The notes below the pieces were generated by a model, which had not been told where the DNA came from, did not search any database, and worked only from the letters and a program-made list of their open reading frames with translations. Shown here in pieces: positions 27,479-34,333 of a DNA stretch of 42,108 bases. The DNA is taken from NCBI GenBank assembly GCA_002353225.1, contig DEJF01000039.1, forward strand, positions 1-42,108, read 5' to 3'. Position numbers and translations under genes: made by a program. The stretch comes from Prevotella sp. UBA2755 (GTDB taxonomy: Bacteria; Bacteroidota; Bacteroidia; Bacteroidales; Bacteroidaceae). How positions within the stretch are numbered: position 1 is the stretch's first letter; every line of letters starts with the position of its first letter.

Positions 27479-27575
27479 GCGAAAAATCTGCAAATCTGCA
27501 AATAAAACGTGTAATAGTCTGGGTAACAGAGAAATGCGTATTTGCAGATTTTATGGCAGATTGGCAGATTTTCGC
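27479..27575. repeat. Imperfect long inverted repeat, MITE-like
   Basis: The left arm (27479-27504) begins GCGAAAAATCTGC and contains AAATCTGC twice. The right arm (27539-27575) is its interrupted complement, starting TATTTGCAGATTTT and ending GGCAGATTTTCGC. The central loop is 27505-27538. The inner stem pairs 13-14 bp perfectly; the outer ends GCGAAAA/TTTTCGC also pair. It directly abuts the truncated MNT gene. No transposase is present. Confidence 0.65.
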
Positions 27576-27707
27576 TCAATAATGGGATTTTTCATGTTAT
27601 TGAGGCACTTTGAGCATGCATAACCTATGGGGTATAGACCTCAGCGCCTTATCCTTTTCGTTTTGTTCAATGCCTGGGATCAAAATGTGCTCTGTGGGCA
27701 ACCACTA

Positions 27708-27772
27708 GGTTCCTACCGAGAAACCACTGGTTTCCTTACTGGAACCCATCGGTTTCCTACGTGGGAACCAGC
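27708..27772 (-). repeat. Three mini-hairpin units with 21-22-bp period
   Basis: GGTTCCTAC (27708), GGTTTCCTT (27729) and GGTTTCCTA (27751) recur every 21-22 bp. On the minus strand the core reads GTAGGAAACC, and the first unit reads CTCGGTAGGAACC, nearly the core found at 88-99 of this window. Each unit is a small inverted repeat; the best is GAAACC-ACT-GGTTTC at 27720-27734. The direct repeat ACCTATCCTGAC at 27801 and 27823 continues a 22-bp spacing downstream. Confidence 0.65.
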
Positions 27773-27912
27773 CTTTTACTCCATTCGGTCTACTCTTTAG
27801 ACCTATCCTGACTGCTCTTGACACCTATCCTGACAACTCATTAGCCCTTGCTTAGCATGGCAAGAAGATAAAGGAAGGTGTTAACATCCGTGGGATTTTT
27901 ATTCTACAAAAG

Positions 27913-27944
27913 TTTGGTAGTTACAATTATAATGTGTACCTTTG
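27913..27944 (+). promoter_or_regulatory. Promoter of the GH97 gene
   Basis: A -33 TTTG (27913-27916) and a -7 TACCTTTG (27937-27944) are separated by exactly 20 bp, the classic Bacteroidota arrangement. Transcription would start near 27951, with a leader of about 36 nt. Confidence 0.8.
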
Positions 27945-27986
27945 ACACCATCATACAATTAAGCAACCAAAACAAGGTGTTAAGAT

Positions 27987-29927
27987 ATGAGAACAAAACT
28001 ACTATTACTATTGGCATGCTGTCCGCTGATGATGATGGCGGAAAGCAAGAATGTGAGTTCACCTGACGGCAAGACGGTCGTGGAGGTGAGAGTGGAGAAT
28101 GGTAAAGCCACGTATGCGGTGACGTATGACGGGGTGGAGATGGTGCAACCCTCACGGCTGGGTCTCAAATCAAACTTCGGCGACTTCACGGAAGGGCTCT
28201 CCTACGTGTCGGACAAAGAGGACGTGGTGGAGAAACAGTATGACATCACACGCACCAAGACATCGCATGTCGACTTCAAAGCGAACCGTCTGGAGATGAC
28301 GATCAAGAACGCCCACGGTCAGCAGATGGTGGTGACCTTCCTCGTTGCCGACCATGACATCGCCTTCCAGTATACCGTGCTTCGCCAATGGCGCAACGAG
28401 ACGAGGAGCATCGTCATCGAGGAGGAGAAGACCGCTTTCCGACTGCCTGACGAGACGACGGCATTCCTCTCCCCACAGAGTGACGCTATGATCGGCTTCG
28501 CACAGACGAAACCCAGTTACGAGGAGGTGTACTCCGCTGACGCTCCCATGACACAGTCCTCACAATACGGACACGGTTATGTGTTCCCGGCACTCTTCCA
28601 CGTAGGCAACAAGGGATGGGTGCTCATCAGTGAGACGGGTGTCACATCGGCATACGTAGGCTCGCATCTCAGCGACTACGACGAGAGTGAAGGCTATACC
28701 ATCGCCTACCCCATGAAGGAGGAGAACAACGGTATCGGCTCCACCTCGGCAAGTATCGCACTGCCGGCAAGTACTCCTTGGCGTACCATCACCATCGGCA
28801 AGACCCTCAAACCCATCGTCGAGACAACAATCGCCTTCGATCCGCTGGAACCGCTTTACAAGTCTTCTGAGGACTATAAGCCGGGGCGCTACACATGGAG
28901 TTGGCTTATCTGGCAGGACGAGAGTTGTAATTACAATGATCAGGTGACCTTCATCGACCTTGCCGCTAAGATGGGATATGAGTATTGTCTGGTGGATGCC
29001 TGGTGGGACACGAATATCGGACGCGAGAAGATCGCTGAGTTGTCGAAGTATGCCCAGTCGAAGGGTGTCCATCTGCTATTATGGTATAACTCCAACGGTC
29101 ATGCCAACAACGCGCCTCAGGGTCCCTTCAACTGCATGAACACGAATATCGCCCGTGAGCGGGAGATGGCATGGATGAAGAGCATCGGCATCAAGGGTAT
29201 CAAGGTGGACTTCTTCGGAGGTGACAAGCAACAGACCATCGGACTCTATGAGGATATCCTCAGCGATGCCAACAAATACGGTTTGCAGGTGATCTTCCAT
29301 GGCTGTACCCTGCCACGCGGATGGGAGCGTCTGTACCCCAACTATGTGGCAAGTGAGGCTGTGCTCGCCTCTGAGAACGTGTTCTTCGACGAGGGAGCCG
29401 CTATCCGTGAGCCCTTCGACCTCACGCTGCATCCCTTCTGCCGCAATGCTGTCGGCTCGATGGACTGGGGAGGTACTATCATGAACCGTTTTATGAGCAA
29501 GGACAACAAGAGTCGCCATCGCCGTAAGACAACGGATATGTTTGAGATTGCCTGTGCCATTACCGTCCAGACATCCGTCCAGTGTATGGCTGTCCAGCCT
29601 AACAACCTGAAGGAACTGCCTAAGACGGAACTCGACCTCCTCAAATCGCTGCCCACCACATGGGACGAGACCCGCTTTATCGACGGCTATCCCGGCAAGT
29701 ATGTCATCCTCGCCCGCCGTCATGGTAACCAGTGGTATATCGCAGGACTGAATGGCGAGAAGACGCTGAGGAGACTGACCCTCCAGTTGCCGATGCTGAA
29801 AGGACAGACCGTCAGTTACTATACTGATAATATCAAGGGCTATGCGGAACTCAAGCAACTGAAAGTCGACAAGAAAGGACAAGCGAAAGTGGTGATGCAA
29901 CCCAATGGCGGTATCATCCTGAAATAA
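27987..29927 (+). CDS. GH97 family glycoside hydrolase, probably retaining alpha-galactosidase type
   Basis: A 646-residue exported enzyme with a short signal peptide (MRTKLLLLLACCPLMMMAES; the cysteines make lipoprotein processing possible but the lipobox is not clear). The N-terminal half is the GH97 super-beta-sandwich, the middle a (beta/alpha)8 barrel (about residues 280-540), and the C-terminus a beta domain, all standard for GH97. The strand motif GIKGIKVDFFGGD places an aspartate (residue 408) where the retaining GH97 alpha-galactosidases have their nucleophile; inverting SusB-type alpha-glucosidases have a glycine there. Calcium and acid residues likely lie in NYVASEAVLASE. It has its own promoter and terminator with no SusC/SusD neighbours, so it is outside a polysaccharide utilisation locus as far as the window shows. 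Confidence 0.9.
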   Translation: MRTKLLLLLACCPLMMMAESKNVSSPDGKTVVEVRVENGKATYAVTYDGVEMVQPSRLGLKSNFGDFTEGLSYVSDKEDVVEKQYDITRTKTSHVDFKANRLEMTIKNAHGQQMVVTFLVADHDIAFQYTVLRQWRNETRSIVIEEEKTAFRLPDETTAFLSPQSDAMIGFAQTKPSYEEVYSADAPMTQSSQYGHGYVFPALFHVGNKGWVLISETGVTSAYVGSHLSDYDESEGYTIAYPMKEENNGIGSTSASIALPASTPWRTITIGKTLKPIVETTIAFDPLEPLYKSSEDYKPGRYTWSWLIWQDESCNYNDQVTFIDLAAKMGYEYCLVDAWWDTNIGREKIAELSKYAQSKGVHLLLWYNSNGHANNAPQGPFNCMNTNIAREREMAWMKSIGIKGIKVDFFGGDKQQTIGLYEDILSDANKYGLQVIFHGCTLPRGWERLYPNYVASEAVLASENVFFDEGAAIREPFDLTLHPFCRNAVGSMDWGGTIMNRFMSKDNKSRHRRKTTDMFEIACAITVQTSVQCMAVQPNNLKELPKTELDLLKSLPTTWDETRFIDGYPGKYVILARRHGNQWYIAGLNGEKTLRRLTLQLPMLKGQTVSYYTDNIKGYAELKQLKVDKKGQAKVVMQPNGGIILK

Positions 29928-29930
29928 ACA

Positions 29931-29961
29931 AAGAAAGGACGGCATCTCACCGTCCTTTCTT
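29931..29961. terminator. Bidirectional terminator between GH97 and dnaA
   Basis: A 12-bp perfect stem, AAGAAAGGACGG (29931-29942) with CCGTCCTTTCTT (29950-29961), has a 7-nt loop. The stem itself ends in T-rich sequence on the plus side and A-rich sequence on the other, so it can serve both converging genes. Confidence 0.8.
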
Positions 29962-29974
29962 CTTACATTATTCA

Positions 29975-31384
29975 CTATTGTTTTAATTTAAAAGAATTCT
30001 CTATACTGCTTAACTCCGCGGAGAACGACTTGTCGACCTTCAGACGCTGCTCGATGGTGGAGCAACTGTGTATCACTGTCGAGTGATCACGACCGCCTAT
30101 CAGTTGTCCGATACGGGAGGCAGGCATCTTCGTGTACTTCTGAGCCAAGTACATCGACACCTGACGCACAATGACATAGTCACGCTTACGGGACTTGCTG
30201 AACACGTTCTGCTGGGATACGTTATAGTGGTCACAGACACGCTCCAGGATATCATCTACCGTCAACGGCTTGTTGTCGACCTTCACGGCACGCTTGATGA
30301 CACGCTCGGCAAGACGCATGTCCACATTACTGTTATAGACAATCGAGTAAGCCATCAGCGAGTTCACCACACCCTCCAAGTCACGGACAGAGCCATTAGC
30401 GGTCTCTGCGATAAACTGAATGACATCCTCTGGGATCTTCAAGCCGTCACGCTTACACTTGGCATGCAGGATATCCACACACAGTTGCACATTAGGTTTC
30501 TCCAACTCAGCAATCAGTCCACAGGCAAAACGGGTCAGCAGACGGTCCTTCATACCCTGCAAGTCCACAGGTGGACGGTCGCTGGCAAGAATGATCTGCT
30601 TGCCATTGCGGAACAAGTGGTTGAAGATATGGAAGAAGGTGTCCAGCGTCTTAGGTGCTGTCGCCCACTCCTGGATATCATCGACTATCAGGACATCAAT
30701 GGTCTGATAGAAGTGGATGAAGTCATTGACACTGTTCTGGCGCGTGGCATCAGAGAACTGCACCTGGAAGAGACGAGCCGACACATAGAGCACACGCTTC
30801 TGTGGATACATCTCCTTGCACCTCACACCGATAGCATTGATAAGGTGTGTCTTACCACAACCTGAGGGTCCAAACACAAAGAAGGGATTGAACGTCGACT
30901 TACCCGGATGCTCTGCGATAGAGAGTCCTACGGTACGCGGCAACTTATTGCTGTCGCCCTCAATGAAGGTCTGGAAGGTCTTGTGAATATCCAACTGCGG
31001 ATTGAGATCCTGCGGAACTGCGGCATCCAGTGTCGTAGGCGCCTTGTTGCCACGAGTAGTCTCCTGAGGACGCTCGATATTGACAGGCTCACTACCCTCT
31101 TCCTCTACAGTCAGTCGATGCGCCTTGTCCACCACAATACGATAGTTGAGTTGGACATTCTTTCCAAAGCAGCGGCATAACACCTTACTTAATAACGTCA
31201 CATAGTATTGCTCCAGATACTCATACACATAGCGACTGGGCACCTGTATGAGTAGCGTCTGCTTCTCCGCATCGTATTTCTCGAATACGATGGGCGCAAA
31301 CCATGTTTTATATTGCTGCTCTGTGACGTTCTCCCTAATGAGATGAAGGCAGTCGCCCCAAAGCGCCTTTGGAGTTTTTTCCAT
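29975..31384 (-). CDS. dnaA: Chromosomal replication initiator DnaA
   Basis: A 469-residue AAA+ initiator that binds DnaA boxes and melts the origin. Domain I (1-85) holds the helicase-interaction fold with LWGDCLHLIRENVTEQQYKTWF. Domain II is short. Domain III has Walker A GPSGCGKTH (172-180) and Walker B VLIVDDIQ. Domain IV ends with the DNA-binding signature, here GGRDHSTVIHSC, following the ASRIGQL helix. Length is normal for Bacteroidota. It is not next to dnaN or recF and no DnaA-box cluster is visible nearby, so the origin need not be here. A promoter lies 65-100 bp upstream. Confidence 0.96.
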   Translation of the reverse strand: MEKTPKALWGDCLHLIRENVTEQQYKTWFAPIVFEKYDAEKQTLLIQVPSRYVYEYLEQYYVTLLSKVLCRCFGKNVQLNYRIVVDKAHRLTVEEEGSEPVNIERPQETTRGNKAPTTLDAAVPQDLNPQLDIHKTFQTFIEGDSNKLPRTVGLSIAEHPGKSTFNPFFVFGPSGCGKTHLINAIGVRCKEMYPQKRVLYVSARLFQVQFSDATRQNSVNDFIHFYQTIDVLIVDDIQEWATAPKTLDTFFHIFNHLFRNGKQIILASDRPPVDLQGMKDRLLTRFACGLIAELEKPNVQLCVDILHAKCKRDGLKIPEDVIQFIAETANGSVRDLEGVVNSLMAYSIVYNSNVDMRLAERVIKRAVKVDNKPLTVDDILERVCDHYNVSQQNVFSKSRKRDYVIVRQVSMYLAQKYTKMPASRIGQLIGGRDHSTVIHSCSTIEQRLKVDKSFSAELSSIENSFKLKQ

Positions 31385-31450
31385 GCGGCGTTATACTTAT
31401 TTATTATTAAAACTAACCTTGTTAAAGAATATAGTTTTCGTTTCCGATTG

Positions 31451-31482
31451 CAAAGTTCGTACTTTTTTTTGATATATGCAAA
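31451..31482 (-). promoter_or_regulatory. dnaA promoter candidate
   Basis: On the minus strand, TTTG (complement of 31479-31482) is followed after exactly 20 bp by GAACTTTG (complement of 31451-31458), then GCA. The -7 box differs from TAnnTTTG at the first base. The leader to the ATG at 31384 would be about 60 nt. Confidence 0.6.
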
Positions 31483-31612
31483 TTCGCATTTATTCTCGCA
31501 AATTATCCGATACCACGTAACTTACTTATTTATGGGAGGTTAGGGAACATTTAAAAGAATTAAAGATTTTTCCCTATTGTCAAATTACAAGTTTCTGCCT
31601 ATCAGCAACTTA

Positions 31613-31646
31613 TAAAAAACCGCACACTGGACATGCCGTGTGCGGT
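31613..31646 (-). terminator. Terminator of the amidase-MCE operon
   Basis: A 9-bp stem, ACCGCACAC (31619-31627) with GTGTGCGGT (31638-31646), has a 10-nt loop. On the minus strand it is followed by six T residues, so it terminates transcripts coming from the MCE gene before they reach dnaA. Confidence 0.8.
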
Positions 31647-31760
31647 ATTATTTCTTTTCACTTCCCCAAACATTACTAATATCAAGGAGTTCCGAAAGGC
31701 TAGTGGAAATTTTTACAACCCGCCTCTCCTATTTAGACAAAATAAAAATTAGACTTTGCT

Positions 31761-32660
31761 TTACTTGTCTTTTTTACCGAAAACCGAGAAGTGCACATAG
31801 CGTTTCGGATGGGCTTTCAGGTCACGAAGCAGTGAGTCCGCATCGGCAGCCGTGGCACTCAAGTTCCAATAGAGGCTGGGATCACGCATCAGCAAGCCCA
31901 AGGTTCCCTCATTACTATTGAGTTTACGGGTCATCTCCTCCACATTGGCAAGAGTCTGGTTGACCTTCGCCGTCATCGCGGCAACGTCAACAGCCGTAAG
32001 ATTCGCAGTCAGTTGCTGAGTATTGTCCAATACACCATCCGCTTTCTTCAACATCGAAGGTACTTCATTTCCCAGACTTGCCGAGAGTCTGCGCAAGTCA
32101 TTACTCGTCTGATTCAGATTCGCTGTCATGCCTTCCACATTACGTAGGGTATTACGAAGTGCAGGGTCAGCCAGCAACAAGTTCAGGTTGGTCAGAATGG
32201 AGTCCAGTTTCGGCATCATCTTCTCAACGGCAGGTACCAGTTCCGCAGCCTTGCCCATCATACCTTTCTCTATCATGCCTGGGATGGTGTCGCCAAATGC
32301 GATAAACTTCAAGGGGTTGTCTGACAACACCAGGTTAATCTTGATATTACCAAGAAGGTCGCTCGACAACTCCGCATGAGAACCTACGGGGATACGCATA
32401 TTCTTGTCTACACCAATCTTCGCCACAATCTTTTTAGGGTTGTCGTAGTCATAGACGATATTCTCTACCACTCCGACCTTAAAACCATTGGCATAGACAG
32501 GAGAGGAATTGGACATACCACTGACATCCTCAAAGGCAAGACAATAAGTATTGTTTGAGGAGAAGAGACTCAATCCCTTAAGAAAATTCAAACCAAAGTA
32601 AAGCACAACTAATGCAATAATGGCAACAAGGGCTATCTGTACTTCTTTTGTAAATTTCAT
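31761..32660 (-). CDS. MCE/MlaD family lipid-transport protein
   Basis: A 299-residue protein anchored by one N-terminal membrane helix (about residues 8-30, VQIALVAIIALVVLYFGLNF) with a single MCE domain (about 35-120: VSGMSNSSPVYANGFKVGVV, AELSSDLLGNIKINLVL). A long helical region of heptad character (about 145-270) follows. MCE proteins form hexameric rings that pass phospholipids or other hydrophobic molecules through the periplasm, working with an MlaE/MlaF-type ABC transporter. No MlaE or MlaF gene is beside it here. It starts 5 nt after the amidase stop, so the two are cotranscribed, an arrangement often seen in Bacteroidota. The C-terminus is short and charged. Confidence 0.9.
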   Translation of the reverse strand: MKFTKEVQIALVAIIALVVLYFGLNFLKGLSLFSSNNTYCLAFEDVSGMSNSSPVYANGFKVGVVENIVYDYDNPKKIVAKIGVDKNMRIPVGSHAELSSDLLGNIKINLVLSDNPLKFIAFGDTIPGMIEKGMMGKAAELVPAVEKMMPKLDSILTNLNLLLADPALRNTLRNVEGMTANLNQTSNDLRRLSASLGNEVPSMLKKADGVLDNTQQLTANLTAVDVAAMTAKVNQTLANVEEMTRKLNSNEGTLGLLMRDPSLYWNLSATAADADSLLRDLKAHPKRYVHFSVFGKKDK

Positions 32661-32665
32661 ATCTC

Positions 32666-33898
32666 TTATTCTTTTGTTTTCTTATTAGAGCGGAACTCAC
32701 GGATGGCAGTGCGTGTGTCCACCTTCTGCCCACCCCTAAAGGCAATAACGAAAGCCTCTGGGAAGTTGCCCACCAGACGCTCACGTATCTTGGCTATCTC
32801 ATCATAATCCTCAGACTCGCCAACCGTATATTTATAGAAACCACCTTCCTCATAATATTTCGCCTCCTGCCCGTAAAGTTTCGACTTTCCGATTCTCTTC
32901 CGGGAGGCACTTGCCATGATCTGTACCTTGAAGATCAACGTGGAGTCTTGGGACTGCACCTGTGCTTGTTCCTCCTTGACAACCTCCACATTCACAGGCG
33001 GGACAGCAGGCTCTTTCTGTATCTTCACAGGAACTGTCGTCTTCACCGTCTCTGGCTGTTCCTCCTGTGGGACGACAGAAGGGATATTGATGTCTTCCTT
33101 CTGCTCTGCCTGATAAGGAACGGTAATACGGCCATCATACTTACGCTTATAATCGAGGAATGCCTGATAGATACCGTACCCCAGACGGTCAATACCATCC
33201 TTGCTGTTCAGCATCTGCTCCTCATCAGAGGTTGTGATAAAGCCCAACTCTATCAGACAACTCGGCATAGAGGTCTCACGCAGTACCAGGAATCCAGCCT
33301 GTTTCACCCCCTTGTCAGGACGACGGGCAGCGGCACAGACCCGTTTCTGTACGAATTTGGCAAGTTCCACACTCTGCGCCATATTCTTGTCCTGCATGAA
33401 CTCAAACATGATATAACTCTCACTGGAGTTGGGGTCGAATCCCTCATAACGCTGTTTATAGTCTTTCTCTATCAGGATAACAGAGTTCTCACGCTTAGCC
33501 ACCTCTAAGTTCGAACCTGCACGATGCATTCCCAACGTATACGTCTCCAGCCCTCTGGCTATTCGTCCACGAGGCAGTGCATTGGTATGTATGGACACAA
33601 AGAGATCTGCCTTATTTCTGTTGGCGATGTCAGCACGAGTATGCAAGGGGATAAACACGTCTGTCTTACGAGTATAGATGACTTTCACGTCTGGACAGTT
33701 GTTCTCCACATAGCGTCCAAAGGCAAGCGCCACATTTAGGTTGATATTCTTCTCCTTGGAGAATGACCCTAAAGCACCTGCGTCATGTCCTCCATGACCA
33801 GCGTCAATCACCAGTGTAAACTTCTTGTTTGCAGCCATAGAGACTACTGCAAACACCATTGTTACCCATATTAAAACTAATATCCTATTCTTCTTCAT
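32666..33898 (-). CDS. N-acetylmuramoyl-L-alanine amidase with C-terminal SPOR-like domain
   Basis: A 410-residue exported cell-wall hydrolase. An N-terminal signal segment (MKKNRILVLIWVTMVFAVVSMAA) precedes an Amidase_3 domain (about 28-245) with the zinc residues in IDAGHGGHDAGALG and VSIHTNA and a catalytic glutamate near LIELGFITTSDEE. A proline- and glutamate-rich linker (about 250-310) leads to a C-terminal domain (about 315-395: IFKVQIMASASRK, YYEEGGFYKYTVGESEDYDE) that looks like a SPOR peptidoglycan-binding fold. It cuts the amide bond between MurNAc and the stem peptide, typically at septa. It is first in a two-gene unit with the MCE protein and has a -7 box just upstream. Confidence 0.92.
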   Translation of the reverse strand: MKKNRILVLIWVTMVFAVVSMAANKKFTLVIDAGHGGHDAGALGSFSKEKNINLNVALAFGRYVENNCPDVKVIYTRKTDVFIPLHTRADIANRNKADLFVSIHTNALPRGRIARGLETYTLGMHRAGSNLEVAKRENSVILIEKDYKQRYEGFDPNSSESYIMFEFMQDKNMAQSVELAKFVQKRVCAAARRPDKGVKQAGFLVLRETSMPSCLIELGFITTSDEEQMLNSKDGIDRLGYGIYQAFLDYKRKYDGRITVPYQAEQKEDINIPSVVPQEEQPETVKTTVPVKIQKEPAVPPVNVEVVKEEQAQVQSQDSTLIFKVQIMASASRKRIGKSKLYGQEAKYYEEGGFYKYTVGESEDYDEIAKIRERLVGNFPEAFVIAFRGGQKVDTRTAIREFRSNKKTKE

Positions 33899-33912
33899 TT
33901 CTTTTCAAGGTG

Positions 33913-33920
33913 CAAAATTA
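33913..33920 (-). promoter_or_regulatory. -7 box of the amidase-MCE operon
   Basis: On the minus strand TAATTTTG followed by GCA matches TAnnTTTG. It lies 15-22 nt upstream of the amidase ATG (33898). A matching -33 TTTG is not evident. The box sits between the folB stop and the amidase start. Confidence 0.5.
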
Positions 33921-33945
33921 CGCATTTTCCACGTAAAACCCCTAC

Positions 33946-34329
33946 TTATTCCAGAGTTTTATCATTTATTAAATGTAACTCCACGCCAGCCCCCTCACAA
34001 TCAGCCCCCATCGGAGGGTTCTGCTTCGTTAGTTCAAGGTCGATACTCCTCACATCAGGAAACTGTCTGAAAATAGCGTCGGCAATACGTCCTGCCACAT
34101 GCTCCAGTAATGCAGAAGGTTTATCCATCTCCTCTTTAACGATACGACAGACCTCCGCATAGTTGAGGGTGTCCCCTACCTCGTCTGTACGCATCGCCTT
34201 AGAGAAGTCATAGCCGACACGAAGCGACAGGAGAAAGTCCGCCCCCACCCTCCTCTCTTGGGGCATCACCCCATGAAAGGCATGGAAACGGACTTCCTTC
34301 AGACAGATATAACTGGACACCATTCTCAT
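33946..34329 (-). CDS. folB: Dihydroneopterin aldolase
   Basis: A 127-residue enzyme of folate synthesis that cleaves 7,8-dihydroneopterin to 6-hydroxymethyl-dihydropterin and glycolaldehyde. Family marks are the N-terminal catalytic glutamate region YICLKEVRFHAFHGVMPQER, the central LNYAEVCRIV, the LLEHVAGRIA helix and the C-terminal LTKQNPP with the catalytic lysine. The start at 34329 (MRMVSSYI) is preferred: it lies 4 nt after the nrdJ stop. The start at 34323 is possible; the upstream one at 34356 would overlap nrdJ and adds residues the family lacks. It is probably cotranscribed with nrdJ. Confidence 0.9.
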   Translation of the reverse strand: MRMVSSYICLKEVRFHAFHGVMPQERRVGADFLLSLRVGYDFSKAMRTDEVGDTLNYAEVCRIVKEEMDKPSALLEHVAGRIADAIFRQFPDVRSIDLELTKQNPPMGADCEGAGVELHLINDKTLE

Positions 34330-34333
34330 CGTT

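Larger units (their letters stand above)
27435..27986. other. 552-bp intergenic region with two repeat elements
   Basis: No supportable gene. It contains a large imperfect inverted repeat (27479-27575), a 21-22-bp-period array (27708-27772), a direct repeat ACCTATCCTGAC (27801 and 27823, spacing 22 bp) and the GH97 promoter (27913-27944). Together with the broken MNT gene at its left edge it looks like a site of past insertion or rearrangement. Confidence 0.7.
31385..31760. other. 376-bp intergenic region upstream of dnaA
   Basis: No gene seen. It holds the dnaA promoter (31451-31482, minus) and the terminator of the amidase-MCE operon (31613-31646). The sequence is AT-rich with no TTATCCACA boxes. 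Confidence 0.7.

Noticed and set aside
27708..27834. CRISPR-like array
   Set aside because: The period is only 22 bp, the units are degenerate with no spacers of normal length, and no cas genes are present.
27987..29927. Polysaccharide utilisation locus around GH97
   Set aside because: No SusC, SusD, regulator or other glycosidase is adjacent; the gene has its own promoter and terminator.
31385..31760. Replication origin next to dnaA
   Set aside because: No DnaA-box cluster or dnaN/recF neighbours; the region is explained by a promoter and a terminator.
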